IMG/VR virus record: IMGVR_UViG_3300036857_000169
Span: 1-46,678 of that record
Reading direction: 5' to 3' (one strand)
Source of the DNA: a virus
Length of the DNA stretch: 46,678 nt
Below, one piece after another: positions 38,243 through 44,903 of the stretch. Numbering within the stretch: the first letter of the stretch is position 1; the number at the start of each line of letters is the position of its first letter. Below the pieces are notes generated by a model. That model was not told the origin of the DNA and ran no database searches. It worked only from the letters and a program-made list of their open reading frames with translations. Both the position numbers and the translations under genes were made by a program.

Positions 38243-38794
38243 CTATGCCGCCGTCTCCCGCTGCTGCGTCCCCGTCCCCATCCTGCCGTACTTGGCGTTG
38301 CGGCGCCCCGACTTCTGAAAGAGGAGCCCCTTCGCCTTCAACCTGGTGAGCGTCGCGCGGTAGACGCTCTCTGTCCACTGCGTCCCCCCCTGCGTCCCCC
38401 GGAGCCGTCCGAGGAGTTCCTTGGTGTCGATGGTGCCGACCGCCGGCATCAGCGCGAGGAGCGTCGTCATGCGTGCCTCCCATGGCCCCTTCGCCGTGCC
38501 CTTGTCGATGCGTACCTTGCGTCCCGTGCGCTTCGGTGCGTGACGCCGCCAGCGCTCCCGCGCCCCCGCCCTGTCCTGCTCGACGCGGCCCAGCGCCGCC
38601 AGCACGCCGCTCCGGGGGCGCCCCGTCATGCGGTGCTTTCTCGGCCGGAACGCGCGCAGCAACGCCTTCAAGTGCCGCCGGCACAGATCGAGCGAGGGAT
38701 CACGTGGTCGCGGCTTTCCGTTGACGAGGCTTCGACTGGTGACCGCCGGCACGACGGCCGTGCAGCAGTCGCAGGCGAGGGTGGTCACTTTCAT
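38243..38794 (-). CDS. Cys-rich N-terminus with C-terminal winged helix, 183 aa
   Basis: AAGGAG precedes the ATG. The N-terminus (CDCC, then DLCRRH) could bind zinc. Residues about 110-170 form helices compatible with a winged helix (TIDTKELLGRLRGTQ, SVYRATLTRLKAKGLLFQKS). Possibly a transcription factor. Its 5' end overlaps the previous gene by 95 bp. Confidence 0.55.
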   Translation of the reverse strand: MKVTTLACDCCTAVVPAVTSRSLVNGKPRPRDPSLDLCRRHLKALLRAFRPRKHRMTGRPRSGVLAALGRVEQDRAGARERWRRHAPKRTGRKVRIDKGTAKGPWEARMTTLLALMPAVGTIDTKELLGRLRGTQGGTQWTESVYRATLTRLKAKGLLFQKSGRRNAKYGRMGTGTQQRETAA

Positions 38795-39059
38795 GGCGTA
38801 TCTCCTTCATCGTCCCGAGAATATCGAGGCGTGCCCCGTCCCGGTCGTGCTCTTTCAGATACTCTCTATATATATCTGTACGTTGATATGACCTGGCCTC
38901 GATGCCGCCCGTGCGTTTACTCCAGGTGTCGTAGCGCCAGGTATCGCACCGGCTACACCGCAGGACGACACGCCGGGCGTCGCTGGGCAAGACGACGATC
39001 GGCCCCACGATCACCCAGGCGTGCGTCCCGGTGCCGCGACAGAGCGCGCCGCCGGTCAT
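38700..39059 (-). CDS. hypothetical Cys-pair protein, 119 aa
   Basis: ATG 39059 overlaps the upstream stop (ATGA). CSRC is followed by WRYDTWSKRTGG and a helical YREYLKEHDRDGARLDIL. The last 30 codons overlap the next gene in another frame, an unusually long overlap for this genome, so the true end may be earlier in an ancestral form. Confidence 0.5.
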   Translation of the reverse strand: MTGGALCRGTGTHAWVIVGPIVVLPSDARRVVLRCSRCDTWRYDTWSKRTGGIEARSYQRTDIYREYLKEHDRDGARLDILGTMKEIRHESDHPRLRLLHGRRAGGHQSKPRQRKAATT

Positions 39060-39484
39060 CGCTCGGGATCGTGATCGGGATGCTCGGGATGCTCCCGCCC
39101 GGCATGCTCGACGCCATCGAACGCCGCCCAGAAGAGTGCCGCCTGAATCGCCATCAGGTAGACGGCTCCCCCGCCCTGCTTGATGTCGGGTGGCGCCGCT
39201 GCATAGGACCGCTCGTAGAGCCCGCGTTGGTCGTTTGCACGCACCAGCGTCGCGCACGGATCGCACGCCGCCCAGTGCGCGTCGGAGTTCAACTTCACCT
39301 CTTTCAGGTTCAGCGGGTTGGCGTCGGTCGCCTCGGGCATGACCGTCATCGTCATGTCCTTCGCGACGAAACACGTCCCGCCGACGGGACGCGAGCAGAA
39401 GTCACACTTCGCCTGCGTCGACTCGACGGTCGACAACGCGATCACCTCGCCGCCCTGCGTGATGGCAAACTCAGTCCGTGGCAT
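39056..39484 (-). CDS. zinc-binding protein, 142 aa
   Basis: CDFCSRP and CDPC pairs about 45 residues apart suggest a zinc site; a helical C-terminal part ends His/Pro/Asp-rich (EHPEHPDHD). GGAGGG is upstream, and a 14-bp overlap ties it to the preceding gene. It contains an 11-mer copy (39232-39242). Unknown family. Confidence 0.6.
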   Translation of the reverse strand: MPRTEFAITQGGEVIALSTVESTQAKCDFCSRPVGGTCFVAKDMTMTVMPEATDANPLNLKEVKLNSDAHWAACDPCATLVRANDQRGLYERSYAAAPPDIKQGGGAVYLMAIQAALFWAAFDGVEHAGREHPEHPDHDPER

Positions 39485-39974
39485 CGTCGTCGCCCTCCAG
39501 GGTGAGCCGGTCGTCGGCCGGGATCGCCAGCAGCGCGGTCGCGAGGTGCGTCAGCGTCAGCGCCCCGGCGTTGTCGAGCAGTCCCACGGCCTCGATCAAC
39601 TCGTTCTCGCGCTCGGCTCGGTTGGTGATGCCCCGCGCATTGTGCAGCGCGACGGCGTTCACCAGCACGCGCGCGACATTCGTGATGCGCTGCGAGGTGT
39701 GCACGGCGGCAAGCGCCGCTGCGGCCTCGGGCTTGGTCAGGTGTACGGTCGTTGTGTGTCCCACGTGAGTCTCCTCTTTCTTGCTCCCTGTTATTGGTTT
39801 GTCCTCGTAGAGCCCGGTCGCCCCGCAGCGCGTGCACTGCCCCGGCGCGGGCTCGTTCTCCTCGTCCCACTGCGGGTCCTGATACATCGGCGGCGCCCCA
39901 CAGTACCCACACTCGTCCTCCTCGATCGGCCCCGCGTCGCCGTGCCCGTCCCGCCAGGGATACATGCTCGCCAT
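39471..39974 (-). CDS. zinc-ribbon protein with helical C-terminus, 167 aa
   Basis: CGYCG (near 22) and CTRCG (near 47) form a zinc ribbon. Residues 75-150 are helical (AAAALAAVHTSQRITNVARV onward), ending acidic. AAGGAGGGA lies before the ATG. It is the first gene behind the promoter-like site at 39995-40024. Confidence 0.6.
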   Translation of the reverse strand: MASMYPWRDGHGDAGPIEEDECGYCGAPPMYQDPQWDEENEPAPGQCTRCGATGLYEDKPITGSKKEETHVGHTTTVHLTKPEAAAALAAVHTSQRITNVARVLVNAVALHNARGITNRAERENELIEAVGLLDNAGALTLTHLATALLAIPADDRLTLEGDDDATD

Positions 39975-39994
39975 CCGTCAGTCCCTCCTTGGCT

Positions 39995-40024
39995 AGAATA
40001 TGGCCACGGTAGCACGTCTGTCAA
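39995..40024 (-). promoter_or_regulatory. early leftward promoter candidate
   Basis: TTGACA, five bases, GCTACC and a -10-like TATTCT (18-bp spacer) on the minus strand. It drives the gene ending at 39471 and those beyond, and overlaps the 3' end of the upstream gene. Confidence 0.5.
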
Positions 40025-40347
40025 GACGCGCGCCGGGGCGCCGGGTCGACCATGCGCGTGCCGGCGTGCCGCCGGACCCGCAGCTTCGCCTGCCACTCCT
40101 CGCGATGCTCGATCACCCAGGCGACCGTGCGTTTGAGCGAAAACGAGCGCGCGGTCCCCGTCACGTGATCGGGGGTAAAGCCCTGCCACTTCCGATCGCC
40201 CTGCTGCACGAAGCGCCACGTCTCCCCCTCGACGGTGCCGATCCAGCCGTCCTCGCCCTCGTCGCGCAGCTTGGTCAACCGCACGCCCTCGATGGTGCGT
40301 GTCCGCCAGCGCGGATCGGGTGCCTTCTCTGGTCCTTTATACGCCAT
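40021..40347 (-). CDS. hypothetical protein, 108 aa
   Basis: AAAGGA lies upstream of ATG 40347. A beta-rich core (GWIGTVEGETWRFVQQGDRK) and a basic C-terminal helix (VAWVIEHREEWQAKLRVRRH). Unrecognised family; encoded in the early leftward block. Confidence 0.6.
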   Translation of the reverse strand: MAYKGPEKAPDPRWRTRTIEGVRLTKLRDEGEDGWIGTVEGETWRFVQQGDRKWQGFTPDHVTGTARSFSLKRTVAWVIEHREEWQAKLRVRRHAGTRMVDPAPRRAS

Positions 40348-40370
40348 GCGATCAGTCCTTTCTCTCTAGC

Positions 40371-40868
40371 CTACCACCATGCTGAATAGTAGACCTTATA
40401 GCCCTCTTTGATATAACGCCTGGCCTCCGCGATGAACGCCAGGTCGTCGTCGCGATCCTCGGGTTGCGACTCGCCGAAGAAGAAGCCCGTGGTGTGCGGC
40501 AATGCGTTTGCACGCACGTCGAGTTCGAGCGAGTCCAGGTCGTCCTCGGTGAGCCGCACCGCGTTCGAGGCATTCAGGCTGCCCTCATCCATGCTCTCGT
40601 CCTGCGCGCTCCCCCCTTTGAGGCGCCAGAGCGTCGACATCCAGCCGTGCAGATCGGGATGCTTCCGCCACTGGAAGAAGCGAATCGCGTCCGCCTCGCC
40701 GGGTGGCGTGCGCTCGTCCCACGGCGTGCGGACGCACGGGGTCATGCCGGGGAGCAGCACGGGCGACAAGCCCGTGGCCTCCGTCGGCATCTCGAAGTCG
40801 ACGTCGCTCTCGACGCCGTCTTTCAGCAGCGGTGCCTTGGTTGCGTATGCGTACTGGTCGAGTCCCAT
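40371..40868 (-). CDS. conserved phage protein, MGLDxYA family, 165 aa
   Basis: Start MGLDQYAYATKA, internal WRKHPDLHGWMSTLWR, LPHTTGFFFG and C-terminal IKEGYKVYYSAWW match a protein family I recognise from many phages. It is often labelled phosphoglycerate kinase in databases without support. Biochemical role unknown. GAGGAGA precedes the ATG. An 11-mer copy lies at 40505-40515. Confidence 0.75.
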   Translation of the reverse strand: MGLDQYAYATKAPLLKDGVESDVDFEMPTEATGLSPVLLPGMTPCVRTPWDERTPPGEADAIRFFQWRKHPDLHGWMSTLWRLKGGSAQDESMDEGSLNASNAVRLTEDDLDSLELDVRANALPHTTGFFFGESQPEDRDDDLAFIAEARRYIKEGYKVYYSAWW

Positions 40869-40907
40869 CTTGTTCTCCTCTGTGTGCGTGTGTGCTTGAC
40901 TGGTGTC

Positions 40908-40935
40908 ATCCTAACCATGGTAGCATGCGTGTCAA
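40908..40935 (-). promoter_or_regulatory. early leftward promoter candidate
   Basis: TTGACA (40935-40930), a 16-bp spacer containing GCTACCATGG, and TAGGAT (40913-40908). The best sigma70-like member of the repeated early motif; it serves the MGLDxYA-family gene. Confidence 0.6.
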
Positions 40936-41417
40936 GCCGTGTGCAGCCTGCGTACCGCCGCGCCGACGAGCACCAGCAGCGCCGCGCCCCAGACGAGCAC
41001 GTCCGCCGGGCTCGCCTGCACGCCCGACGTCCCCGCGACGACGAGGAGGAGCGCCCCGACGCCGACGGTCGCCGCGATCGCCTGGCCAATCCACGGCCAG
41101 CGCTCCTTGGCCGCCGCGTACCCTCGGGACGTCCAGCGTACCCCGAAGCACACCGCGAGCAGGATCGCCCAGGCATACGGATTCGACGAGCCGACGGGGA
41201 ACGCGAAGCACGCGAACACGAACAGCACGGCCGCGAACGGCACGACGACGACACCGACCGCGATTCTGAGGATGCCCTCGACGAGCCCCTGCGCCACGGC
41301 TGCCTGAATGCGTGCCTCGTCGTCGCGTGACGCCCGCGCATCGGTCCCTGTCGTCGCTGCTGCCAGCGCCACGCTCGCCTTCGTCCCGTTTCCCGGCGGC
41401 TTGCCACTCGCGATCAT
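40932..41417 (-). CDS. polytopic membrane protein, 161 aa
   Basis: The start at ATG 41417 is fixed by ATGA overlap with the preceding gene. After a soluble N-terminus (1-45) there are about four transmembrane segments (IAVGVVVVPFAAVLFVFACF, AWAILLAVCFGV, AIAATVGVGALLLVVAG, VLVWGAALLVLVGAAV) and a basic end. An early membrane protein might act in superinfection exclusion or host takeover, but nothing specific is visible. Confidence 0.65.
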   Translation of the reverse strand: MIASGKPPGNGTKASVALAAATTGTDARASRDDEARIQAAVAQGLVEGILRIAVGVVVVPFAAVLFVFACFAFPVGSSNPYAWAILLAVCFGVRWTSRGYAAAKERWPWIGQAIAATVGVGALLLVVAGTSGVQASPADVLVWGAALLVLVGAAVRRLHTA

Positions 41418-41590
41418 ACCCGCACCCCGCTCTCCCGCGCCCACTGATAGAGGCTCTCGTCGTTCGCGATCCACTGCGCGCGCTCGCGATCGTTCAAACG
41501 CGGTCGGTGCGGTGCGAGCACGCGATAGATCGCGTTGTCCAACTCCTCTCTATTTGCCTGTATAAACTTCTTCATCGTCATGCGTGTCAT
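41414..41590 (-). CDS. small conserved-type early protein, 58 aa
   Basis: GGGAGGTGG lies before ATG 41590. The pattern FIQANREELDNAIYRVL, then NDRERAQWIANDESLYQWAR, looks like a short soluble phage protein seen repeatedly in early regions. Coupled by ATGA on both sides. Function unknown. Confidence 0.65.
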   Translation of the reverse strand: MTRMTMKKFIQANREELDNAIYRVLAPHRPRLNDRERAQWIANDESLYQWARESGVRV

Positions 41591-41790
41591 GCCTGCCACC
41601 TCCCGTCCTTCCAGGTGTAGCCCCACTCGGCCATCTCTGCGTTCTCTGGGTCGTCGCACCGGCATGTCCCATCCTCGCGATAGTGGTCCGCGACGAGGAT
41701 CGCGTGCGGGCACGCCAGCAGATCGCGCTGGTTGATGTCGCGCACGTTCGTTTCGGTGCCGTCTGGGTTGAGCGTCGAAAATCGTGTCAT
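41587..41790 (-). CDS. hypothetical protein, 67 aa
   Basis: ATG 41790 has GAGGAGG upstream and overlaps the upstream stop. It contains one CRC pair plus an earlier Cys, and an aromatic end (EWGYTWKDGRWQA). Role unknown. Confidence 0.6.
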   Translation of the reverse strand: MTRFSTLNPDGTETNVRDINQRDLLACPHAILVADHYREDGTCRCDDPENAEMAEWGYTWKDGRWQA

Positions 41791-41984
41791 CGGTCGTCCT
41801 CCTCGCGTGGCGCATCGCATGCCGCCAGGAATCGGCCCCCGTCGAAATTTGGGCCAAACTGGTTGAAGAGATAGTAGAAGCCGTCGCGTACTGCCTGCGC
41901 CTCGGTATACGACAGCGGCAACCCCGCTGGCGTCTTGCCCGCGCGCACGTAGGCCGCCGCCCACTCGAAGTGCTTCTTGCTCAC
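41787..41984 (-). CDS. hypothetical protein, 65 aa (GTG start)
   Basis: The GTG at 41984 overlaps the upstream stop (GTGA). Sequence KKHFEWAAAYVRAGKTPAGL followed by VRDGFYYLFNQFGPNFDGGR. Looks like a compact folded small protein; family unknown. Confidence 0.6.
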   Translation of the reverse strand: MSKKHFEWAAAYVRAGKTPAGLPLSYTEAQAVRDGFYYLFNQFGPNFDGGRFLAACDAPREEDDR

Positions 41985-42187
41985 GTTCGTCGTCCTCGTC
42001 GTTTGTTTCGGGCTGCGTTTGCACGCGCCTCTGCCTGCTGACACTCCGACCGCCCGCACGTCACCCACCCCGTGCGTCTGGGTCGATGACACTGCCGGCA
42101 CATCCCGCCTTGTGGTACCGGCACGGGACAGCACGCGGCGTGCCCCCAGGGGAGCGCGTGCGAGTAGCAGAGCGCCAGGTGATTCAT
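41981..42187 (-). CDS. zinc-finger protein, 68 aa
   Basis: Cysteines in CC, CRQCH and CGRSEC suggest a zinc finger; the C-terminus is Arg/Lys-rich (AARNKRRGRRT), suitable for nucleic-acid binding. GAGGAGG precedes ATG 42187. It carries an 11-mer copy (42016-42026). Confidence 0.6.
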   Translation of the reverse strand: MNHLALCYSHALPWGHAACCPVPVPQGGMCRQCHRPRRTGWVTCGRSECQQAEARANAARNKRRGRRT

Positions 42188-42188
42188 T

Positions 42189-42365
42189 CTAGTCGTCCTC
42201 CTCGATCGGCTCGTCATGCCAGTAATTCGGATCGCTCAAGACGTCGGGCCGGTAGCGGCTCAGCTTCTCGCGCTCGCAGCGTGAGCAAGTGAACGTCAGA
42301 AAGATGCCGCGCGCGTCGACTTGCTCCTCGCGTGGCAGTCCACTGCCGCATGGGCATGGTGTCAT
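42189..42365 (-). CDS. zinc-ribbon protein, 58 aa
   Basis: CPCGSG and CSRC about 24 residues apart form a ribbon; the tail is acidic (HDEPIEEDD). GAGGAGG lies upstream, ATGA coupling on the 5' side and one base to the next gene. Function unknown. Confidence 0.6.
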   Translation of the reverse strand: MTPCPCGSGLPREEQVDARGIFLTFTCSRCEREKLSRYRPDVLSDPNYWHDEPIEEDD

Positions 42366-42574
42366 CGGTCCTCCTCGGGCAGCAGGCGCAGCGTGACGAT
42401 GTCGCGCAGGAGCCACGTCGTGGCGTCCTCTGCCTGACGTAGGATCGAGTCCCGCGTCTTCGGGCCGTCGGTCCTCGCCGCCTCGTCGAGAGTGGCCTTG
42501 ATGCCATTGAGCCGTACGCGCGCCATCAGCTCGGCGTGCTCGCGCCTCGTCTTCGTTCGCTTCGTCGTTGTCAT
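42362..42574 (-). CDS. hypothetical helical protein, 70 aa
   Basis: Basic start (TTTKRTKTRREHAEL) and helical body. The ATG begins only 6 nt after the -10-like TAGGTT of the promoter at 42581-42608 and has no clear ribosome-binding site. Its message may be leaderless. Confidence 0.6.
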   Translation of the reverse strand: MTTTKRTKTRREHAELMARVRLNGIKATLDEAARTDGPKTRDSILRQAEDATTWLLRDIVTLRLLPEEDR

Positions 42575-42580
42575 GTCACC

Positions 42581-42608
42581 AACCTAACCATGGTAGCAGG
42601 GGAGTCAA
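42581..42608 (-). promoter_or_regulatory. early leftward promoter candidate, nearly leaderless
   Basis: TTGACT (42608-42603), a 16-bp spacer containing GCTACCATGG, and TAGGTT (42586-42581). The next gene's ATG follows within 6 nt. Confidence 0.6.
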
Positions 42609-42634
42609 GATCGACCCCCCTGCCGCGCCCTGGC

Positions 42635-43369
42635 CTAGGCCGCCCTCCTCTCCGCGTTTGCACGCTCGAACGCCTTCCCGCATCGCTCGCACGTCGCCCG
42701 GAAGTCGTCGCTGGCCACCCGCGCGATGACGCCGCACGGGCACTGCCACTTCCGCAGCCGCGACCCGCTGCCAACGCCACGCGAGCGTCCGCCGCGCGTC
42801 CCGTACCCCAGCGAGCACGGCCGAGGCTTCACCGCGACGAGCCCTCCCGGCCCGACGAGCCCGAACGCCGGCATGCCGTCTGCCACTGCGAGTTGGGCGA
42901 TACGCTCGCGGATCGCCGGGTCAAACCCGGCCATCAGGTAGCGGTGTCCCGCCGCCTTCGCCTTTCGGAGCCCCAGCCGCTCGCACGCCTGTTTCCACTC
43001 CTTGCCGTGTCCTGCCTTATGTCCTGCCAGGCAGTGCGCGAGTTCGTGAATCGTGGTCCCGGCCAACTGGGTCGGGCTCTCCTCGCCGGCCGCGCACACC
43101 TCGATGAAGTCGTCGGTGCCGCCGTTCTGCCAGGTGCCGAACACGGTCACCCCGCGCAGCCCCGGCATGCCCAGCCCGTACACCAGCTTCGCCTTCTCCA
43201 GCTTCCGCCGCTCGGGCGACCCGACCGGGAGCCGGCTGGTCGCGAGATCGCGCACGGCGTGCACGAAGCCCTCATGGCTGTGCCCGTCGTCGCTGTACCC
43301 TGCTGCCTGCTGCGCCTTCGCCAGCTTGGCGACCTGCGCGAACAGGTCCGTGAAACTCACTCGTTGCAT
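42635..43369 (-). CDS. SprT-like zinc metalloprotease with C-terminal zinc ribbon, 244 aa
   Basis: A SprT/Spartan-type protease. The active site is IHELAHCLAGHKAGHGKEW (about 107-125; HELAH at 108-112 with a downstream His). A C-terminal zinc ribbon (Cys210, 212, 227, 230) follows a basic linker. Family members cut proteins crosslinked to DNA; a phage version might clear replication blocks or process a host factor. ATG 43369 has GGAGGGA upstream; in-frame ATGs at 43384 and 43402 are alternatives. It is the first leftward gene next to the origin-like region and carries an 11-mer copy at its 3' end. Confidence 0.8.
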   Translation of the reverse strand: MQRVSFTDLFAQVAKLAKAQQAAGYSDDGHSHEGFVHAVRDLATSRLPVGSPERRKLEKAKLVYGLGMPGLRGVTVFGTWQNGGTDDFIEVCAAGEESPTQLAGTTIHELAHCLAGHKAGHGKEWKQACERLGLRKAKAAGHRYLMAGFDPAIRERIAQLAVADGMPAFGLVGPGGLVAVKPRPCSLGYGTRGGRSRGVGSGSRLRKWQCPCGVIARVASDDFRATCERCGKAFERANAERRAA

Positions 43370-43391
43370 CGCTAGTCCCTCCATGGCAGCG

Positions 43392-43419
43392 AGTTTAACC
43401 ATGGTAGCATCGAAGTCAA
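43392..43419 (-). promoter_or_regulatory. first early leftward promoter candidate
   Basis: TTGACT (43419-43414), a 16-bp spacer containing GCTACCATGG, and TAAACT (43397-43392). It drives the SprT-like gene and faces away from the origin-like region. Confidence 0.6.
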
Positions 43420-43652
43420 GCCCTGGGCAGCCTGGGAGCGCCCAGTGGAAAGCCTTGGCCATGTTCCAGGCCGATGCGCGCGCGCAAACCCTTGCGGCAC
43501 AAGCCTGAGCGCGTGCGTGGTCGCCTTTTTCCACTTTCCACCCCCTGTAAATGCGCGTGTGCCGCCGGTTTTCCGGCTTTTCCGGTGGAAACGGGGTGGA
43601 AAGGGGGAAAAGTCTGGGGAACTACTACAGGGCTCAACTGGCGCGTTCTCGA

Positions 43653-43712
43653 CTGTGTGTGAGTGTGTGTGAGTGTGTGTGTGAGTGTGTGTGTGTGTGA
43701 GTGTGTGTGTGT
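43653..43712. repeat. GT/GA microsatellite
   Basis: About 60 bases of (GT)n interrupted by GA (units such as GTGTGTGAGTGTGTGT). Simple repeats like this are unusual in phages. It could unwind easily or form Z-DNA inside the origin-like region, and is prone to length variation. Confidence 0.85.
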
Positions 43713-44092
43713 AGAAGAAAAGGCGAAGATTCGAGCATAGGGCATATTTCGCGAGTGAAGCCGCGTCCTTACGTTTTCCACCTCCAAGGTGGAAAAGGTG
43801 GAAAACGGCGGCCGGGTGCGGCCCCAAGTCTACGGATTCTAGCAATCTACCCATAGAAGCGCGCGCACACACGCATCTACGGGGGTGGAAAAGCGGAAAC
43901 GCGAGACAGGGTGGTCGCAAGCGCTTCTCGCGCAACGGTTTGCGCTTCGTGGGTGCCTTTGGATACCTGCGTACCTTTCCACGGGGCGCGTACCGGGGTG
44001 CGTACCGTTTGCGTACCCTCGGCGTCCCGGCTCCGCGAGGGCGCGGCCCGCGCCCCGCGAGCGCCGCGAAGCCAGCGAATCGGCTCGGATCG

Positions 44093-44187
44093 GCTAGAAA
44101 TGATAGCCAGTTGGTAGAAATGTTGCAATAATTGATAGCTAGCATGTAAAACTTGCTAGAAATGCTAGCCAACTAGCAGAAATGCTG
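44093..44187. repeat. AT-rich direct repeat pair with four TAGAAATG words
   Basis: Two 33-bp units (44093-44125 and 44155-44187) match at about 27 of 33 positions, 62 bp apart. Each contains two (T/C)AGAAATG words and a TAGCCA core. Low GC in a GC-rich genome suggests a DNA-unwinding or protein-binding element. Confidence 0.65.
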
Positions 44188-44278
44188 ATAATCCATGCCT
44201 GAGCAGAGCGCAAGTCGGCTGGCACGGCCCTTGCTGGCGCTGCTAGCAAAATATTTTTCGCCGCCTGGCAGAAAAGGG

Positions 44279-44307
44279 TTGACTCGCTACCATGGCCATG
44301 GTCTACT
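44279..44307 (+). promoter_or_regulatory. early rightward promoter candidate
   Basis: TTGACT at 44279-44284, then GCTACCATGGCCATGG, and TCTACT at 44302-44307 (17-bp spacer). It is the forward-facing relative of the leftward motif, though GCTACC here is 1 base and not 5 from the -35. It drives the genes from 44348. Confidence 0.45.
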
Positions 44308-44347
44308 GCTCTCACCGTCGGATGACGGTAGAAAGTAGGGACTAGCG

Positions 44348-44542
44348 ATGAGAAAAGCACTCCGACTCCTGATCGAAGCAAGCACGGAAGGACTAGTCTA
44401 CGATATCGTCTGCCACGCCTTCGCGGCGCTGGTCGCATGGCACGTGATTACCGGCGCTCCCGCGTCGGTCGTCGCCGCGCTCGGCACGCACCTCGATACC
44501 GCAGCAGCAGCGGTCAGCGCCAACGTCGACAAGGGGGAGTGA
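44348..44542 (+). CDS. hypothetical protein, 64 aa
   Basis: The first rightward early gene. Basic N-terminus, then a mostly hydrophobic central helix (HAFAALVAWHVITGAPASVV), possibly membrane-associated, and an Ala-rich end. AGGGA is upstream of the ATG. Function unknown. Confidence 0.6.
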   Translation: MRKALRLLIEASTEGLVYDIVCHAFAALVAWHVITGAPASVVAALGTHLDTAAAAVSANVDKGE

Positions 44543-44545
44543 GCG

Positions 44546-44680
44546 ATGTTTGTCGTGGTCTATCTCTGGCAGGGCGAGCGTCACACGCATTCGCGCACGT
44601 TCGACACGCATCGCGAGGCTCTCTGCCTCGCCCAGACCATGCAGGCCGAGGGCTGGCAAGCATGGGTAGAGCGCCGCTAA
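44546..44680 (+). CDS. hypothetical small protein, 44 aa
   Basis: MFVVVYLWQGERHTHSRTFD continues into a short helix and ends WQAWVERR, an alpha/beta hairpin of SPOR-like size. The TAA overlaps the next start (TAATG). Unknown role. Confidence 0.55.
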   Translation: MFVVVYLWQGERHTHSRTFDTHREALCLAQTMQAEGWQAWVERR

Positions 44681-44793
44681 TGGCACCGCGCGACCCCTGG
44701 AAAACCGTGGGCAACGTCTTGACGATTGTCTGGACGGTGCTTTGCATCTTCTCGTTCCTGGCCAGCGGCATCCTGACCAGCCTTCTTAGCTAG
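44680..44793 (+). CDS. single-span membrane peptide, 37 aa
   Basis: A Lys/Trp-containing N-terminus followed by one transmembrane helix (VLTIVWTVLCIFSFLASGIL). Coupled by TAATG to the previous gene. The first of three tiny membrane peptides in a row. Confidence 0.55.
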   Translation: MAPRDPWKTVGNVLTIVWTVLCIFSFLASGILTSLLS

Positions 44794-44802
44794 GAGTCTA
44801 TC

Positions 44803-44901
44803 ATGGTGAACGACGTCTCGAAAGCCATCATCGCAATCGGCATCGCCATCGGCGGGATCGTGCACGTGCTCTCCCCCGTGCTGCATGCCGTGTTGAGGTA
44901 G
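44803..44901 (+). CDS. single-span membrane peptide, 32 aa
   Basis: MVNDVSKAIIAIGIAIGGIV begins a short helix containing a GxxxG-like pattern (IAIGGIV), ending HAVLR. AGGAG is upstream. It may oligomerise in the membrane. Confidence 0.5.
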   Translation: MVNDVSKAIIAIGIAIGGIVHVLSPVLHAVLR

Positions 44902-44903
44902 CC

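Larger units (their letters stand above)
43445..44187. other. gene-free repeat region, candidate replication origin
   Basis: Within the gene-free 43.4-44.3 kb region lie about nine copies in both directions of GGTGGAAA(A)/TTTTCCACC or close variants (for example 43535, 43584, 43595, 43774, 43788, 43797, 43884). Four GCGTACC units are packed at 43969, 43988, 44000 and 44011. There is also a GT tract and AT-rich repeats at 44093-44187. TTTTCCACC resembles a DnaA box (TTWTNCACA) in all but the last base. Early genes diverge from this region. An ORF on the minus strand spans it but looks non-coding. Confidence 0.55.

Noticed and set aside
40371-40868. Phosphoglycerate kinase
   Set aside because: The family is sometimes given this name in databases, but the protein is far too short and lacks kinase motifs.
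43372-44172. A 266-aa minus-strand frame across the origin-like region
   Set aside because: It translates the GT tract into Thr-His repeats and the TTTTCCACC repeats into low-complexity sequence, codon use is unlike other genes, and its end runs through the promoter and start of the SprT-like gene.
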